64,000 nt of DNA. It comes from JBDHAC01 sp039588215 (GTDB taxonomy: Bacteria; Gemmatimonadota; Gemmatimonadetes; Palauibacterales; Palauibacteraceae). Below the pieces are notes generated by a model. It worked only from the letters and a program-made list of their open reading frames with translations, ran no database searches and had not been told where the DNA came from. A program made the translations under genes and the position numbers. Positions 34,201 to 42,849 of this stretch are shown piece after piece. The first letter of the stretch is position 1, and each line of letters begins with the position of its first letter. The stretch is taken from positions 1-64,000 of the forward strand of contig JBDHAD010000006.1 in the NCBI GenBank assembly GCA_039588215.1, written 5' to 3'.

Positions 34201-35195
34201 ACTCGCAAGGCGGTGATAGACCCCCGGACCGACACCTCTGTATCCAGAGCGAGCGGCTCCAGGGCTGGGCTCAGGTCGGAAGTCTGCAGGCCGGTGAGCG
34301 AGACTCGGGCGTCTACGCCCAGGTCGGAGATGGCGTCCCGAACCCGGGCGTCCACACGCGCCCCGAAGGGGGACTCCGCCTCCAGAACAACGACGAGATC
34401 ATCGAGGTCGCCCGAGATCGATCCCCAGCCGTGCACCATCCTGTCGGCCGGGGTCAGCGCCCTCCAGGAGCCCTCTACGTGAACAGGATACGTTCCCTGC
34501 GGCCGGATTCCACCGCGTACTACGAACCCGCCGGTGGGAGCGGCGACCATGAGCCGCTCGAGACCCAGGCTGTCGCGCGTCGCCGCCACTTCGGCCTCGA
34601 CACGATCGATGTCGATGGGCTCCGCCTCCCCAGATCGGAGCAACCGGAGGCGGCGGACGCTCACGTCCGGCACGGAAACCGCGACCGGAAGGCGGATGTC
34701 GGGCAAGCTCCGCGCAGTATCGCCGACGTCGGGGCGAGCTGGCTCGGCCGCGTCGATCCAACTCACCTCGACGGCAGCGAGGGAGAGTTTGGAGAGAGCC
34801 AGCTCCCTCGCCAGCAGTCGCATGGGTCGCCACTCGACCCGAGCGCTATCGATTCGCACCACCCACTGCTCGCCTACGGCTCTAATCCCATAGACGGCGA
34901 GCGGGCCTCGCAGTCTGCCCTCCACCCGGCCGAACTCGACAGGAATTGGCGAGCGGGCGGCCAACTGGCGCAGCAGCCACTCTGCCCCGGGGCGCGTGGA
35001 CGTCAGGGCCCAAAACGTCATGGCGCTGGCAGCCAGGATCGCGATCGCACCGACGAGGATGACTCGAGCCAGCCGACGCCGCGGGCGCCCTCTGGTACCG
35101 CTTCCAGTCCCCGATGTGACGTCGTCGATCGGATGTCCGCCTGTCGCGCTGTCGCCCTCGGCGGGGCTACGTCCCGATCCAGTCTCGTCGCTCAC
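31278..35195 (-). CDS. tamB: Translocation and assembly module protein TamB
   Basis: A 1305-aa inner-membrane-anchored, periplasm-spanning protein. One N-terminal helix (VILVGAIAILAASAMTFWAL) is followed by AsmA/DUF3971-like repeats of beta strands and the C-terminal TamB domain: GELRIDEGQYRAYGQNLTID, GGPIDNPGLDIQAFR, PELTLYSEPPMTESEALSYM, and a C-terminal strand ending FYRLERGG. It forms a hydrophobic groove for lipid transport or outer-membrane biogenesis together with TamA. The GTG at 35195 overlaps the tamA stop (GTGA), so the two are translationally coupled. An upstream in-frame extension is only the antisense of tamA. The gene confirms a diderm cell envelope. Confidence 0.93.
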   Translation of the reverse strand: MSDETGSGRSPAEGDSATGGHPIDDVTSGTGSGTRGRPRRRLARVILVGAIAILAASAMTFWALTSTRPGAEWLLRQLAARSPIPVEFGRVEGRLRGPLAVYGIRAVGEQWVVRIDSARVEWRPMRLLARELALSKLSLAAVEVSWIDAAEPARPDVGDTARSLPDIRLPVAVSVPDVSVRRLRLLRSGEAEPIDIDRVEAEVAATRDSLGLERLMVAAPTGGFVVRGGIRPQGTYPVHVEGSWRALTPADRMVHGWGSISGDLDDLVVVLEAESPFGARVDARVRDAISDLGVDARVSLTGLQTSDLSPALEPLALDTEVSVRGSITALRVQGSFDVRSERWGRIRGGGTAERRGAELVLDSLEIRVPGAPGYARATGSVNLGDAAPRFDLAARWAFLQWPLRGEPVATSPRGRASIEGTTDAYTVRANGSIRGRGLPDASLSIGGRGDAVRFVVSELDAAVLGGRIRGKGEVRWSPVVGWTFGMDGDRLDIASLVPDSARWPGQLSFSAGVSGRSVSGGLEGRLDLHRLEGTLRGERLDASAAVEVQGERWRLERLVSAWGAATARAAGELDGPRITLDLELDVPDLGLAIPDASGAVRARGHLGGTRLEPVLEGTLEAEDVSVAGYAAERVSAGADVNLRPEAPVAFELDARGLQIGDRSVNRLAINSSGTRAAHMISGELRSELGDVQLELTGGLSPGSEWTGTLSRLDARTDLGDWRIARPTTIEASGLRARIDSLCLLSDPASLCTSGSWARDGGVAGRLALSGFSLSRLERYLPPEWRVEGTIALSGTADRSPGQPVGAALAVQAPEIRIGYPLRDDTGTLRVRRPRFDAVADERGLKAEANASFTDEGAREIGSIQAALSLPDFAMPGAELKSQPVSGTVAVRLDDFGILEASAPSLSDLDGTLRLQVAADGTIERPRTTGSLDLVEGRARIPELGLELTDIGLTIRGVEPDQLHIEGGARSSDGTVSITGTAGTALEMETPLRLRIEGRDFEVANTSEAQVAVSPLLDVLATRERVDVTGEIEIPRANIRLREIPEFAVRVSEDAMFVDDTAAVARGPAIHTRVRVSLGEQIEFDGFGLTARFAGTISVTDEPRSTTAASGELRIDEGQYRAYGQNLTIDRGRFLYGGGPIDNPGLDIQAFRRIQNEDVTAGLRIGGTLKAPELTLYSEPPMTESEALSYMILGRRIGDASSAEGNRLANAATSLGIRGGNLLAARIGTRFGLEEFGIQAGRTLEDASLVAGTYLSPRLYVSYGIGLFDHASTFRLRYLLSGKWTLQGETGRATGGDLFYRLERGG

Positions 35196-36946
35196 AGGTC
35201 CGGCCCGATCGTGAAGTGTAGTCGAAAGGGCGACCCATCGCGGCTGATGGCGAAGGCCGCATCGAGACGAATTATTCCGACCGGTGACAACCACCGGATC
35301 CCGCCTCCGAGGCCCCGCTCCAGGCGTCCCTCGAATCCGTCCAGCGCGTTTCCCGCGTCGAAGAAGGCCGCGATGCCCCAGCGTTCGAGGGGGAGAAACT
35401 CCACTTCGGCGCTTCCTGCGAGCAGCGAGTTTCCGCCGATCACATTCGCCTCTTCGTCGAGCGGCCCGAGCGCTTGGTACCGAAAGCCGCGCACGCTCTG
35501 ATCTCCCCCGGCGAAGAAACGCGCCGTGGGGGGGAGCCGTCTGAAAGCGGGGGTGAACAAACGGCCAACGTCGGCCCGCGCAAGAAGACGTATCCGGCGC
35601 CCCACCGGCACAATGAGCTTGCCGCCGACAGAGAGGCGTAACATGGTGGTGCTCGATATCACGGCTTCGTGCCCGGCCTCGATCCGGGTGCGAACGCTGT
35701 ATCCTCTGCGCGGGAACGCGGGGTCGTCGGCTTCGGTCCGTGACCATGCCCCACCCAGCGTGAGAAGGCTCGCCCGCCCGTCATCGACCCCCACCTCGAA
35801 GCCTTCCTCCACGAACGACAGCGACAGCACCTCACGCCAGGCCCCCCTGTCGTGTCCGACGCTCGCCACCAGGCGGAGTGATCGGCTCGTGCTCGTCTCG
35901 GTGTCGAGCCTCGCGACGCCGGCCGAAAGACCCAGCACCCGCGTGCTCGGGTAGACACTCGGGATCAGGTAGCTGGTGGTGATACTCTGCTCGATGACCG
36001 AAGCCGTGACGCGGCCTTCTGCTCGGTGACCGCGGCGGTTCAACCTTCGGAGCTCGATCTCGAAGCTCCCACGCGGACCCGTATTGGTGCCGTAGCCGAC
36101 CCCGATGCCGTAACGGTGCGTCGGACGCGGCAGCAGCGTGACCTGGATGGGGATTTCGAGGCCCTCCGCGAGGTCCCGTCGGGGCACGACTTCGACGAGC
36201 GAGAAGTAGGGTCCGCCGCTCAGCCGAGCCTGAAGTCGCAGCAGCGCATGCAGCTCGAAGGGCGCGCCTCTTTCGAATGTCACATATGCCTGGAGGAGCT
36301 CGGGATCCAGTACGTGCTGCTCGAAACGAACCTCTCCGAACCGGAAACGAGGACCCGTGCGGAAATCGAGGAACACCACGGCGGTGTCGGCCTCCCGATC
36401 GATCCTCAGCTCATGTCTCTCGAAGCGAGCGTCCAGGTACCCTCGCTCGAGGGCCGCATCCACCAAGGACCGCTTTCCCTGTTCGTAGAGGCCCTGGTGC
36501 AGGCCCGAGCCCCGAGCGAGCGGAAAGCGTTCCACCGCGTCGATGAGGGTGGGTTCCTCCGCTCCCTCGCCTCCTACCTGAACGGTGACGCCGGTGAGGA
36601 TGACCCTGGCGCCGGGGTCGATCGTGTACCGCGCGGACCACCGGTTCTCGGTGCGGACGATCTCCGGCCAAACCTCGACGTGGTAGTGGCCGAAGGGCTC
36701 GAGCGCGAGCGCGATCTCGCGAGGTGCGCGTGCGTGCAGTCTCGCGACGCGCTCATCCGTGAGGCGCTCGGCCAGGGATTCTCGGGCAATCGACAGGACG
36801 GCCAGCACGTTCTGACGCAGCTCGCCGCTCACGCCGGCGAGCTCGACGTCGACGCGTGACTGCCCACCCGCGCCGCTCGCGACCACAGCGGTCAGGGCCA
36901 GTGAGACGAGCCCTGTAGCGGCAGGGCGGTGGAGCCCTTCTCTCAT
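35192..36946 (-). CDS. tamA: Omp85-family outer membrane protein TamA-like
   Basis: A 584-aa outer-membrane protein. After a signal peptide (TGLVSLALTAVVASGAGGQ) come POTRA-type repeats up to about residue 260 (GYLDARFERHELRI, RFGEVRFEQHVLDPELL, FSLVEVVPR). The barrel has ITTSYLIPSVYPSTR and the Omp85 signature FFAGGDQSVRGFRY, and ends with SPFRLHFTIGPDL, a C-terminal beta-signal. It is the outer-membrane partner of TamB. The ATG at 36946 has no strong Shine-Dalgarno; a TTG at 36952 is an alternative. It lies 27 bases downstream of an amidohydrolase gene with which it may be co-transcribed. BamA itself would also match this architecture, but the adjacent tamB favours TamA. Confidence 0.88.
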   Translation of the reverse strand: MREGLHRPAATGLVSLALTAVVASGAGGQSRVDVELAGVSGELRQNVLAVLSIARESLAERLTDERVARLHARAPREIALALEPFGHYHVEVWPEIVRTENRWSARYTIDPGARVILTGVTVQVGGEGAEEPTLIDAVERFPLARGSGLHQGLYEQGKRSLVDAALERGYLDARFERHELRIDREADTAVVFLDFRTGPRFRFGEVRFEQHVLDPELLQAYVTFERGAPFELHALLRLQARLSGGPYFSLVEVVPRRDLAEGLEIPIQVTLLPRPTHRYGIGVGYGTNTGPRGSFEIELRRLNRRGHRAEGRVTASVIEQSITTSYLIPSVYPSTRVLGLSAGVARLDTETSTSRSLRLVASVGHDRGAWREVLSLSFVEEGFEVGVDDGRASLLTLGGAWSRTEADDPAFPRRGYSVRTRIEAGHEAVISSTTMLRLSVGGKLIVPVGRRIRLLARADVGRLFTPAFRRLPPTARFFAGGDQSVRGFRYQALGPLDEEANVIGGNSLLAGSAEVEFLPLERWGIAAFFDAGNALDGFEGRLERGLGGGIRWLSPVGIIRLDAAFAISRDGSPFRLHFTIGPDL

Positions 36947-36973
36947 TGGCAATGGAACCGACTAGAGGCGACC

Positions 36974-38281
36974 TCAAGATCCACCGGCGAAGATGGCTTC
37001 GCGGTCTACAATTTCGCCGTGGTGGATCACCATGTCGATGCGCTGCGTGTTGGCGATCTCCTCGATCGGTGAGGCCTCCAAGACGACGAGGCTTGCCACG
37101 CTGCCCTCCGTGACACCTACCTCGCGCCCGAGGAACTCTCCCGCCCTGGTCGTCGCTGCGGAGAGCGCCTGCCACTTGGTCAAGCCCGCCTCGACCATGA
37201 TCGCGAGCTCGCGGTGGACCGAAAACCCCTGAATGGTGCCCCAGTTGCCGGAGTCCGTCCCGGCCAGGACGTTCACGCCGGCGTCCGCCATCGCCTTCAC
37301 GGAGCTCAGGATGGTCGCCCGCCGTCCCTTCGCCTCCGCCGCCATCTCCTCCGCGTGGGCCCGGACCTCGTCCGTCCGGTATGCCTCTATGATCCGTTCA
37401 CTGGTGAGCGCCCGCGCGAGCGGATTGTCGAGAACCGTCGTGTCGGTCACGAAGGCGCGGAAGTCGGTCTCCACGGCGAGGGTCGGTATGCTGGATACGC
37501 CTCTGGACGCCATTAGCTCGGCCAGCTCCGTCGGGATCACCTCGGAAAACGGAACGTGGGTCACGGCCGACGCGCCCAGCTCTACGGCGTCGCGCACATC
37601 GTCCCACGTGTTGATGTGGATGACTGTCCGGATGCCGTTTTCGGTGGCTGTGGCGATCGCGGCCGCCAGGGTCTCCCTGTCGATCGAGGGCATTCGACCG
37701 GCGGGCGCATAGACGATTTTGACCACGTCCGGTCGCTTGGTGGCCAGGTCGGCCACGACCCGGCGCGCGTCTTCCGGCGAATCCATCACCCGCGTGGGGG
37801 TACCGTATTCGGTGCAGTGCCCCTCGGTCGCCGTGAGACACGACAGGCTAGCGTACAGATCCGCTCCCCCTACCTCCCCGGCCTGCTGCCGTTCCCGCAG
37901 GGCGTAAAGGGATTGCTCGCTTCCGAACAGATCCAGGAAGGCGGTCACACCCGCGTACAGCATGCGGTTGGCGATGACGGGGGTGCCGGGTCCCTCGAAG
38001 GCGTCTCCGGGCGCCATGTTGCCGTACGAGTGCGTGTGAAGGTCGATGAGCCCGGGGATGACCCACTTGCCGCCTAGATCGACCGTCTCTCCGGCGAAAT
38101 CCGCGGGGGCGCGCTCGGGGCTTCCGGCGATCCGCCCGTCCAGGATCAGCAGATTGCCGTCACGCACCTGCTCCGCAGCGGGGTCCACGATCCGGGCGTT
38201 GGTGAGAAACAGGTCTTGCGCCGTCACGCCCGACGCGACCCACAGAATCAGGACGAGGGTGGCCAGGATGGCTCGCTTCAT
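36974..38281 (-). CDS. Exported amidohydrolase (imidazolonepropionase-like)
   Basis: A 435-aa exported metal hydrolase. Signal MKRAILATLVLILWVASG, cleaved near AQDLF; then the composite domain (LTNARIVDPAAEQV), and WVIPGLIDLHTHSYGN with the HxH pair near residue 82. VVKIVYAPAGRM holds the bridging Lys, TVIHINTWDD and VTHVPFSE the later His residues, and LAGTDSGNWG the Asp. AGGAGCCCAAGCG precedes the ATG at 38281. It resembles the enzyme at 900-2228 but is not lipidated. Being first in an operon with tamA/tamB may just be chance co-transcription. Its substrate is not known. Confidence 0.88.
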   Translation of the reverse strand: MKRAILATLVLILWVASGVTAQDLFLTNARIVDPAAEQVRDGNLLILDGRIAGSPERAPADFAGETVDLGGKWVIPGLIDLHTHSYGNMAPGDAFEGPGTPVIANRMLYAGVTAFLDLFGSEQSLYALRERQQAGEVGGADLYASLSCLTATEGHCTEYGTPTRVMDSPEDARRVVADLATKRPDVVKIVYAPAGRMPSIDRETLAAAIATATENGIRTVIHINTWDDVRDAVELGASAVTHVPFSEVIPTELAELMASRGVSSIPTLAVETDFRAFVTDTTVLDNPLARALTSERIIEAYRTDEVRAHAEEMAAEAKGRRATILSSVKAMADAGVNVLAGTDSGNWGTIQGFSVHRELAIMVEAGLTKWQALSAATTRAGEFLGREVGVTEGSVASLVVLEASPIEEIANTQRIDMVIHHGEIVDREAIFAGGS

Positions 38282-38443
38282 CGCTTGGGCTCCTGGTTGG
38301 GCGTTGGCTGTGTGCTACGAATCCGTGGACGTTGCCTCGGCTGCGCTCGCTCCGCTGCAACCGTGCGTTCTCTGTTACGCGCGGGCCGTCCGCCGGTTTC
38401 GCCCGCCTTCCGAGCCCACCGCCGAGACGCTACGCTTCGGCGC

Positions 38444-39097
38444 ATGGATTTCATCTTCGAGCAGATTCGAACCGGCGGCGATCGGAACTTCGGCTATCTG
38501 ATCGGTGACCGCCCGGCGGGCGTCGCGGCGCTCGTCGACCCCTCCTACGATCCCGCCGCTCTGGTCGAGCGCGCCACCACCCAAGGGCTCGAGGTCGAAC
38601 TGATCCTCAACACGCATGGACACGGGGATCACACCAATGGGAACGATCGGGCCAAGGAGTTGACCGGGGCTCCCATCGCCGCGCACGAGAGTGCATATCC
38701 GCCCCCGGAGGTCCCGCTGGTGGACGGTCAGATCCTCCAGCTCGGGTCGTTGGAGCTCCGGATCCTCCACGTGCCGGGACACGCGGACGACCACGTGCTG
38801 GTCCACGTCGCAGAGCACCGGGTGGCAATCACCGGTGATCTCCTGTTCGTGGGCAAGATCGGGGGCACCGGCACCGAAGACGCGGCGCGCGCGGAGTATG
38901 GAAGCCTGCATCGGGTCCTGGAGGAACTTCCCGACGACACCACGATCTGGCCCGGGCACGACTACGGCTGCCGCCCCTCCTCGACCATCATGCTGGAGAA
39001 GGCGGTCAACCCGTTTCTGCGCTGCGATGACTTCGAGAGCTTCCTCGAGCTCAAAAGACGGTGGCCGGTCTTCAAGGAGGAACACGGCCTGGCGTAG
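38444..39097 (+). CDS. Metallo-beta-lactamase-fold hydrolase (glyoxalase II-like)
   Basis: A 217-aa cytosolic MBL-fold enzyme. The metal motif is NTHGHGDHTNG (HxHxDH near residue 58), then HVPGHADDH, ITGDLLFVGKIGG, and IWPGHDYG, giving a full set of dinuclear ligands. The short helical C-terminus (NPFLRCDDFESF) is like glyoxalase II and its relatives, including persulfide dioxygenases; the sequence does not separate them. The likely reaction is hydrolysis of a thioester such as S-lactoylglutathione or a bacillithiol-type analogue. The ATG at 38444 has only a weak ribosome site (GAGACGC). It is divergent from the amidohydrolase gene and convergent with the GNAT/acyl-CoA gene. Confidence 0.88.
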   Translation: MDFIFEQIRTGGDRNFGYLIGDRPAGVAALVDPSYDPAALVERATTQGLEVELILNTHGHGDHTNGNDRAKELTGAPIAAHESAYPPPEVPLVDGQILQLGSLELRILHVPGHADDHVLVHVAEHRVAITGDLLFVGKIGGTGTEDAARAEYGSLHRVLEELPDDTTIWPGHDYGCRPSSTIMLEKAVNPFLRCDDFESFLELKRRWPVFKEEHGLA

Positions 39098-39165
39098 GGA
39101 CCAGACTCAGCGCGCCCGGCCCCTACGCGTTTGGGAGCTGGCCCGCCACCGCTACCGAGGGTGGG

Positions 39166-41964
39166 TCACCCCGGCGGCTGGCGCATCACGCCCGGGATAT
39201 CCTTGCGGCTCGGTAGCCAGGTAGCGGGTACCTTACGCATTCGGATGCGGGCATCGACGACGCAGATCCCGTCGCCCGGCTCGCGGACGATGACCGGATT
39301 CAGATCCATCTCCACGATCTCGGGGAGATGCTCCACTAGTGCCGATACTCGAAGGATGGCCTCCTGCACGGCCTCGACATCGCCTCGTGGGCTGCCCCGG
39401 TACCCCTCCAGCAATTTCGCGCCGCGTACCTCGCCGATCATGGTCACAGCGTCGCGGTCCGAGACGGGGTGGATGCGGAACGCCACGTCCCGCATCAGCT
39501 CCACGTAGATCCCGCCAATCCCGAACACGATGAGCGGCCCGAAGACCGGATCCTCCGTCATCCCGATGATGACCTCGTGCCCGCCTTCGATGAACTGCTG
39601 AATCAGTGCGCCCTCTGCGTCCGGCGCGATCGCGGTGACCGCCCGGTATGCCTGGCGAACATCCCGGGCACCGCGCACGTCCAGCGCCACGCCATCCACA
39701 TCGGATTTGTGTACCACCGAGGGCGCGAGGACCTTGAGAGCCACGGATCCGCCGAGCTTTTCGGCGATGGCAGCGGCTTCATCGGGTGAGCGGGCGATCC
39801 CACCCCTGACGGTCGTGAGACCGAAGGCGCCCAGGACCTCGTTGACCGCATCCGGCTCCAACCAACCACCGTCTGGACCGAGCGCCTCCAGCGCAGCATC
39901 CACCACGGCGTGTGCCTTGGCCGACTCCACGTCCTCGAAGGTCACGTGCTCGCCTTCGGGACGATCGCGCCACTCCCCGTATTTCACCGCGGCGGCAAGG
40001 GCTCGCGCGGCGGGCTCCGGATAGGGGTACATGGGGATTCCACCCTGGCTGGACCCCTGTCCGCGAGGCAATCCGCCGGACTGCATGATCACGCCCAGGA
40101 GCGTCTTGTCCTGGCCATTGGTCTCCGCCACGCTTCGTACCGCGTCGGCAACGTACTCGCCGCTGCCGATCACGGTCGAAATGTAGATGACGATCACCGA
40201 GTCGACCTCGTCGCTGTTCAGGAGCGCACGCAGACACGCGGAGTACTGATCCGGCTTGGCCGAAGCGATCATGTCCACGGGATTGGTCGTCGACGCTGCG
40301 GCCGGCAGCCACTGTCCCAGCTCGCTCTGGAGCTTCTTCGAAAACTCCGGTATCTCGAGCCCGTGCGCCGAGAGCGCGTCCGCACACAGGATCCCGAGGC
40401 CGCCGGCGTTGGTGAGCACCGCAACGCGTCGGCCCGCCGGAACCGGTTGGTGCGCCATGAGGGTCGCCAAGTCGAACATATCGGGGAGCGACTCGGCCCG
40501 GATCACGCCCGCGTCCTGGAACAACGCTTCGACCGCCACCTCCACGTTTGCCATGGATCCCGTGTGGCTGGCGGCGGCCCGGGCCCCGGCCGCGGATCGT
40601 CCCGATTTCACCGCGATGATGGGCTTCTTGCGGCCTACGCGGCGTGCCAGCCGTCCGAATCGGCGCGGGTTCCCGAACGACTCCAGATACAGGAGGATCA
40701 CGTCGGTCGCCGGATCGTCCTCCCAGAACAGGAGGAGGTCGTTCCCACCCACGTCCCCTTTGTTGCCGACCGACACGAACGACGAGATGCCGATCCCGAG
40801 CTCGGCGGCCTGCTGGATGATGGCCAGGCCGAGGGCGCCGCTCTGGCTCGACATGGCCACGTTGCCGTCGATCGGGAAGATGGGACCGAACTGGCCGTTG
40901 AGGCGGACCTCCGGATCGGTGTTCACGAGACCCATACAGTTCGGACCCACCATGCGCATGCCCGCCGCGCGCACGGTCTCGACCAGTTCCCGCTCCAAGG
41001 CGCGGCCCTCTTCGCCCGTCTCGGCGAACCCGGCCGAGATCACCACGATGGCCTTCACGCCTGCGTCGGCGCATTCCTGGACGACGCCGATCACGTACTT
41101 GGCCGGCGTCACGATGAAGGCCAGGTCGACCTGCTCCGGCACCTCGCCGATGGTGGGGTACGCCCGCACGGAGCGAACCACACCCGCGCTCGGATTCACC
41201 GGGTACACGGGTCCGGCGAAGCCGGTGCCGAGGAGGTTGGCGAACAGTTGTCCCCCGATCGAAGAGGGGTCTCGGCTCGCCCCGATCACGGCCACCGATT
41301 TCGGTCGAAACAGTCCGCTCAACGAGGTCGAGATCGCCCACTTCTCGTGGTCCGCCTCTGCCCGGCGGGCGGCCTCGGTGTATTGGGTGGGGATCTCCAG
41401 CTCGAACACGCCCTCGCCCAGCTCGCGCCGTACGTCGTAACCGGAGTCGCGGAACACGCGAAGCATCCTCTCGTTCTCCGCCAGCACGAATGCCCGGAAG
41501 CGGGAGACGTCGTGCATACGTGCGTGGGCGGACAGGAGCCGGAGCAAGTGCGTCCCGATCCCGCGCCCCTGGTAGGCGTCCTCTACCAGGAATGCGACCT
41601 CGGCGACACCGCCGGTCGTGTGGGGCTCCGCCTCTTCAACGCCGGCGGGCTCCTCCTCCTCGATCAGGTCGTAGCCACCCACCGCGATCATCTCATCGTC
41701 GTGGATCGCCACGAAGGCCATGCGGCTCTCGTAGTCGACGTGCGTGAAGTAAGAGAGCTCCTCCTCCGTGAGCTCGGGCTTGACCGTGAAGAAGCGGAAA
41801 TAGGAGCTCTCCGGGCTCACGCGCTTGATGAAGCGCGCCTCGAGCTCGGCGTCCTCGGGCCGTATCGGGCGTATGCGAACCACGGTCCCGTCTCGGAGCG
41901 CGACATCGACGTCGAACTCGCGCGGGTAACCGGGAGCTTCGGTCTCCATCTCTATCGTAGCCAC
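39166..41964 (-). CDS. Fusion of GNAT acetyltransferase and acyl-CoA synthetase (ADP-forming)-like protein
   Basis: A 932-aa fusion. Residues 1 to about 205 are a GNAT domain with EDAYQGRGIGTHLLRLL as the acetyl-CoA pyrophosphate loop. The synthetase-like part has a CoA-binding domain (VAVIGASRDPSSIGGQLF), succinyl-CoA-ligase-like domains (SQSGALG, KSGRSAAGARAAASHTGSMA) and an ATP-grasp domain (LGGSVALKVLAPSVVHKSD, EMDLNPVIV) to the C-terminus. It resembles protein acetyltransferases of the Pat/PatA type, which acetylate acyl-CoA synthetases, but with the GNAT first, the order seen in some Actinobacteria. The SHTGS near residue 463 keeps the His that carries phosphate in true ADP-forming synthetases, so synthetase activity may persist. 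GGGGAGATTCCC supports the GTG start at 41964. Confidence 0.87.
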   Translation of the reverse strand: MATIEMETEAPGYPREFDVDVALRDGTVVRIRPIRPEDAELEARFIKRVSPESSYFRFFTVKPELTEEELSYFTHVDYESRMAFVAIHDDEMIAVGGYDLIEEEEPAGVEEAEPHTTGGVAEVAFLVEDAYQGRGIGTHLLRLLSAHARMHDVSRFRAFVLAENERMLRVFRDSGYDVRRELGEGVFELEIPTQYTEAARRAEADHEKWAISTSLSGLFRPKSVAVIGASRDPSSIGGQLFANLLGTGFAGPVYPVNPSAGVVRSVRAYPTIGEVPEQVDLAFIVTPAKYVIGVVQECADAGVKAIVVISAGFAETGEEGRALERELVETVRAAGMRMVGPNCMGLVNTDPEVRLNGQFGPIFPIDGNVAMSSQSGALGLAIIQQAAELGIGISSFVSVGNKGDVGGNDLLLFWEDDPATDVILLYLESFGNPRRFGRLARRVGRKKPIIAVKSGRSAAGARAAASHTGSMANVEVAVEALFQDAGVIRAESLPDMFDLATLMAHQPVPAGRRVAVLTNAGGLGILCADALSAHGLEIPEFSKKLQSELGQWLPAAASTTNPVDMIASAKPDQYSACLRALLNSDEVDSVIVIYISTVIGSGEYVADAVRSVAETNGQDKTLLGVIMQSGGLPRGQGSSQGGIPMYPYPEPAARALAAAVKYGEWRDRPEGEHVTFEDVESAKAHAVVDAALEALGPDGGWLEPDAVNEVLGAFGLTTVRGGIARSPDEAAAIAEKLGGSVALKVLAPSVVHKSDVDGVALDVRGARDVRQAYRAVTAIAPDAEGALIQQFIEGGHEVIIGMTEDPVFGPLIVFGIGGIYVELMRDVAFRIHPVSDRDAVTMIGEVRGAKLLEGYRGSPRGDVEAVQEAILRVSALVEHLPEIVEMDLNPVIVREPGDGICVVDARIRMRKVPATWLPSRKDIPGVMRQPPG

Positions 41965-42344
41965 GGGAATCTCCCCGGGTCATGGCGCCCGGGACGATGC
42001 CTCGCCCGGACGCTCGGCGGTACGTTTCTTCAGTGGGCTCGAAGTGGCGCACGAGCCACCGTCACCCACCCAAGCTGCCGTGGTGTATGACCCCGATCAA
42101 GGTGCAATTTTCGTGCGCCCGACGAGGTGCACCGGGGCCTCTGAAAGGAGGACTCCAAAGCTGAGCGCGGCCGCCACCGACTGGGTCCCGAAGGCGTTGA
42201 TGAGCCTGGCTCCGGAGGCGATCAAGAAGACCCAGTTGGGGCTCTTCGTGCCGCTTGCTCACCCAGAGCTCGGCGGGCACCTTGCCCCTCAGCTTGAGGA
42301 TCTGGCCGCGTGCATAGAGCGCAATGCTGGAAGAGAGCAGAACA
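41965..42344. other. 380-bp gap with coding-like but broken sequence
   Basis: No intact gene is seen between the GNAT/CoA fusion and the DUF3788 gene. The minus strand from about 42275 to 42104 has a GC3-rich open stretch with no plausible start, reading SPNWVFLIASGARLINAFG and then SVAAALSFGVLLSEAP before a stop at the TGA near 42109. A different minus frame starts MGCLIVLLSSSIALYARG and then loses coherence. This could be the remains of a disrupted membrane protein, or chance. I recognise no family. The low-GC DUF3788 gene begins immediately after. Confidence 0.4.
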
Positions 42345-42764
42345 ATGAGACAGCCCATTCTCAAAGATCCAGATCAGTATCCAACGGAATCAGTAATTCA
42401 CTCACGCATTGGAGACGCCAAACCACTTTGGATCGCCTTTTTCGAGTACATCCATCAAACGCATCCGGATTTTTCGCAGGAATGGAGATACTACAAAGAC
42501 GGCAAGAACTGGCTCTTGAAGGTCGTCAGGAAATCAAAGACTGTGTTCTGGACGTCGATTGTAGAGGATGCGTTTCGAATCACCTTCTACTTTACCGACA
42601 AAGTGGAAGAAGCGATCAATGACGCTGACATTTCAGATGAATTGAAAGAGCAATTTGCGAATGGGAAGCGCTATGGGAAGCTGCGTGGGCTGACTATTAC
42701 CTTTCGCGATAATATGGACATAGAGTACGCCAAAACGCTGATAGCGATTAGGCTCATGAGGTAA
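42345..42764 (+). CDS. DUF3788-like protein, low GC, likely horizontally acquired
   Basis: A 139-aa soluble protein resembling the DUF3788 family: ILKDPDQYPTESVI, then PLWIAFFEYIHQTHPDFSQE, WRYYKDGKNWLLKV, FRITFYFTDK and a C-terminal YGKLRGLTITFRD. The family is of unknown function and occurs widely in Bacteroidota and Firmicutes. Two 60-base lines inside the gene count 27 and 24 G+C, against 41 in the line at 42001-42060, and codons are AT-richer (AAA, GAA, ATT). This points to transfer from another genome. GGAAGAGAGCAGAAC precedes the ATG at 42345. No transposase or repeat flanks it. Confidence 0.78.
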   Translation: MRQPILKDPDQYPTESVIHSRIGDAKPLWIAFFEYIHQTHPDFSQEWRYYKDGKNWLLKVVRKSKTVFWTSIVEDAFRITFYFTDKVEEAINDADISDELKEQFANGKRYGKLRGLTITFRDNMDIEYAKTLIAIRLMR

Positions 42765-42849
42765 GCTGAACGGCCCTATCTCGGCTGCTTTCCAAGCCTG
42801 GGGTCACCCGTGAAAACGGTCTGACGACTGCTGCTCTCTAGGATTCGGG

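Noticed and set aside
33609..35501. A 630-codon plus-strand open frame inside tamB
   Set aside because: The minus frame reads as TamB with intact start overlap and C-terminal motifs; the plus frame has no recognisable domain.
39910..42090. A 726-codon plus-strand open frame
   Set aside because: It is the antisense of the GNAT/acyl-CoA synthetase fusion, rich in His and Arg, with no domain pattern.
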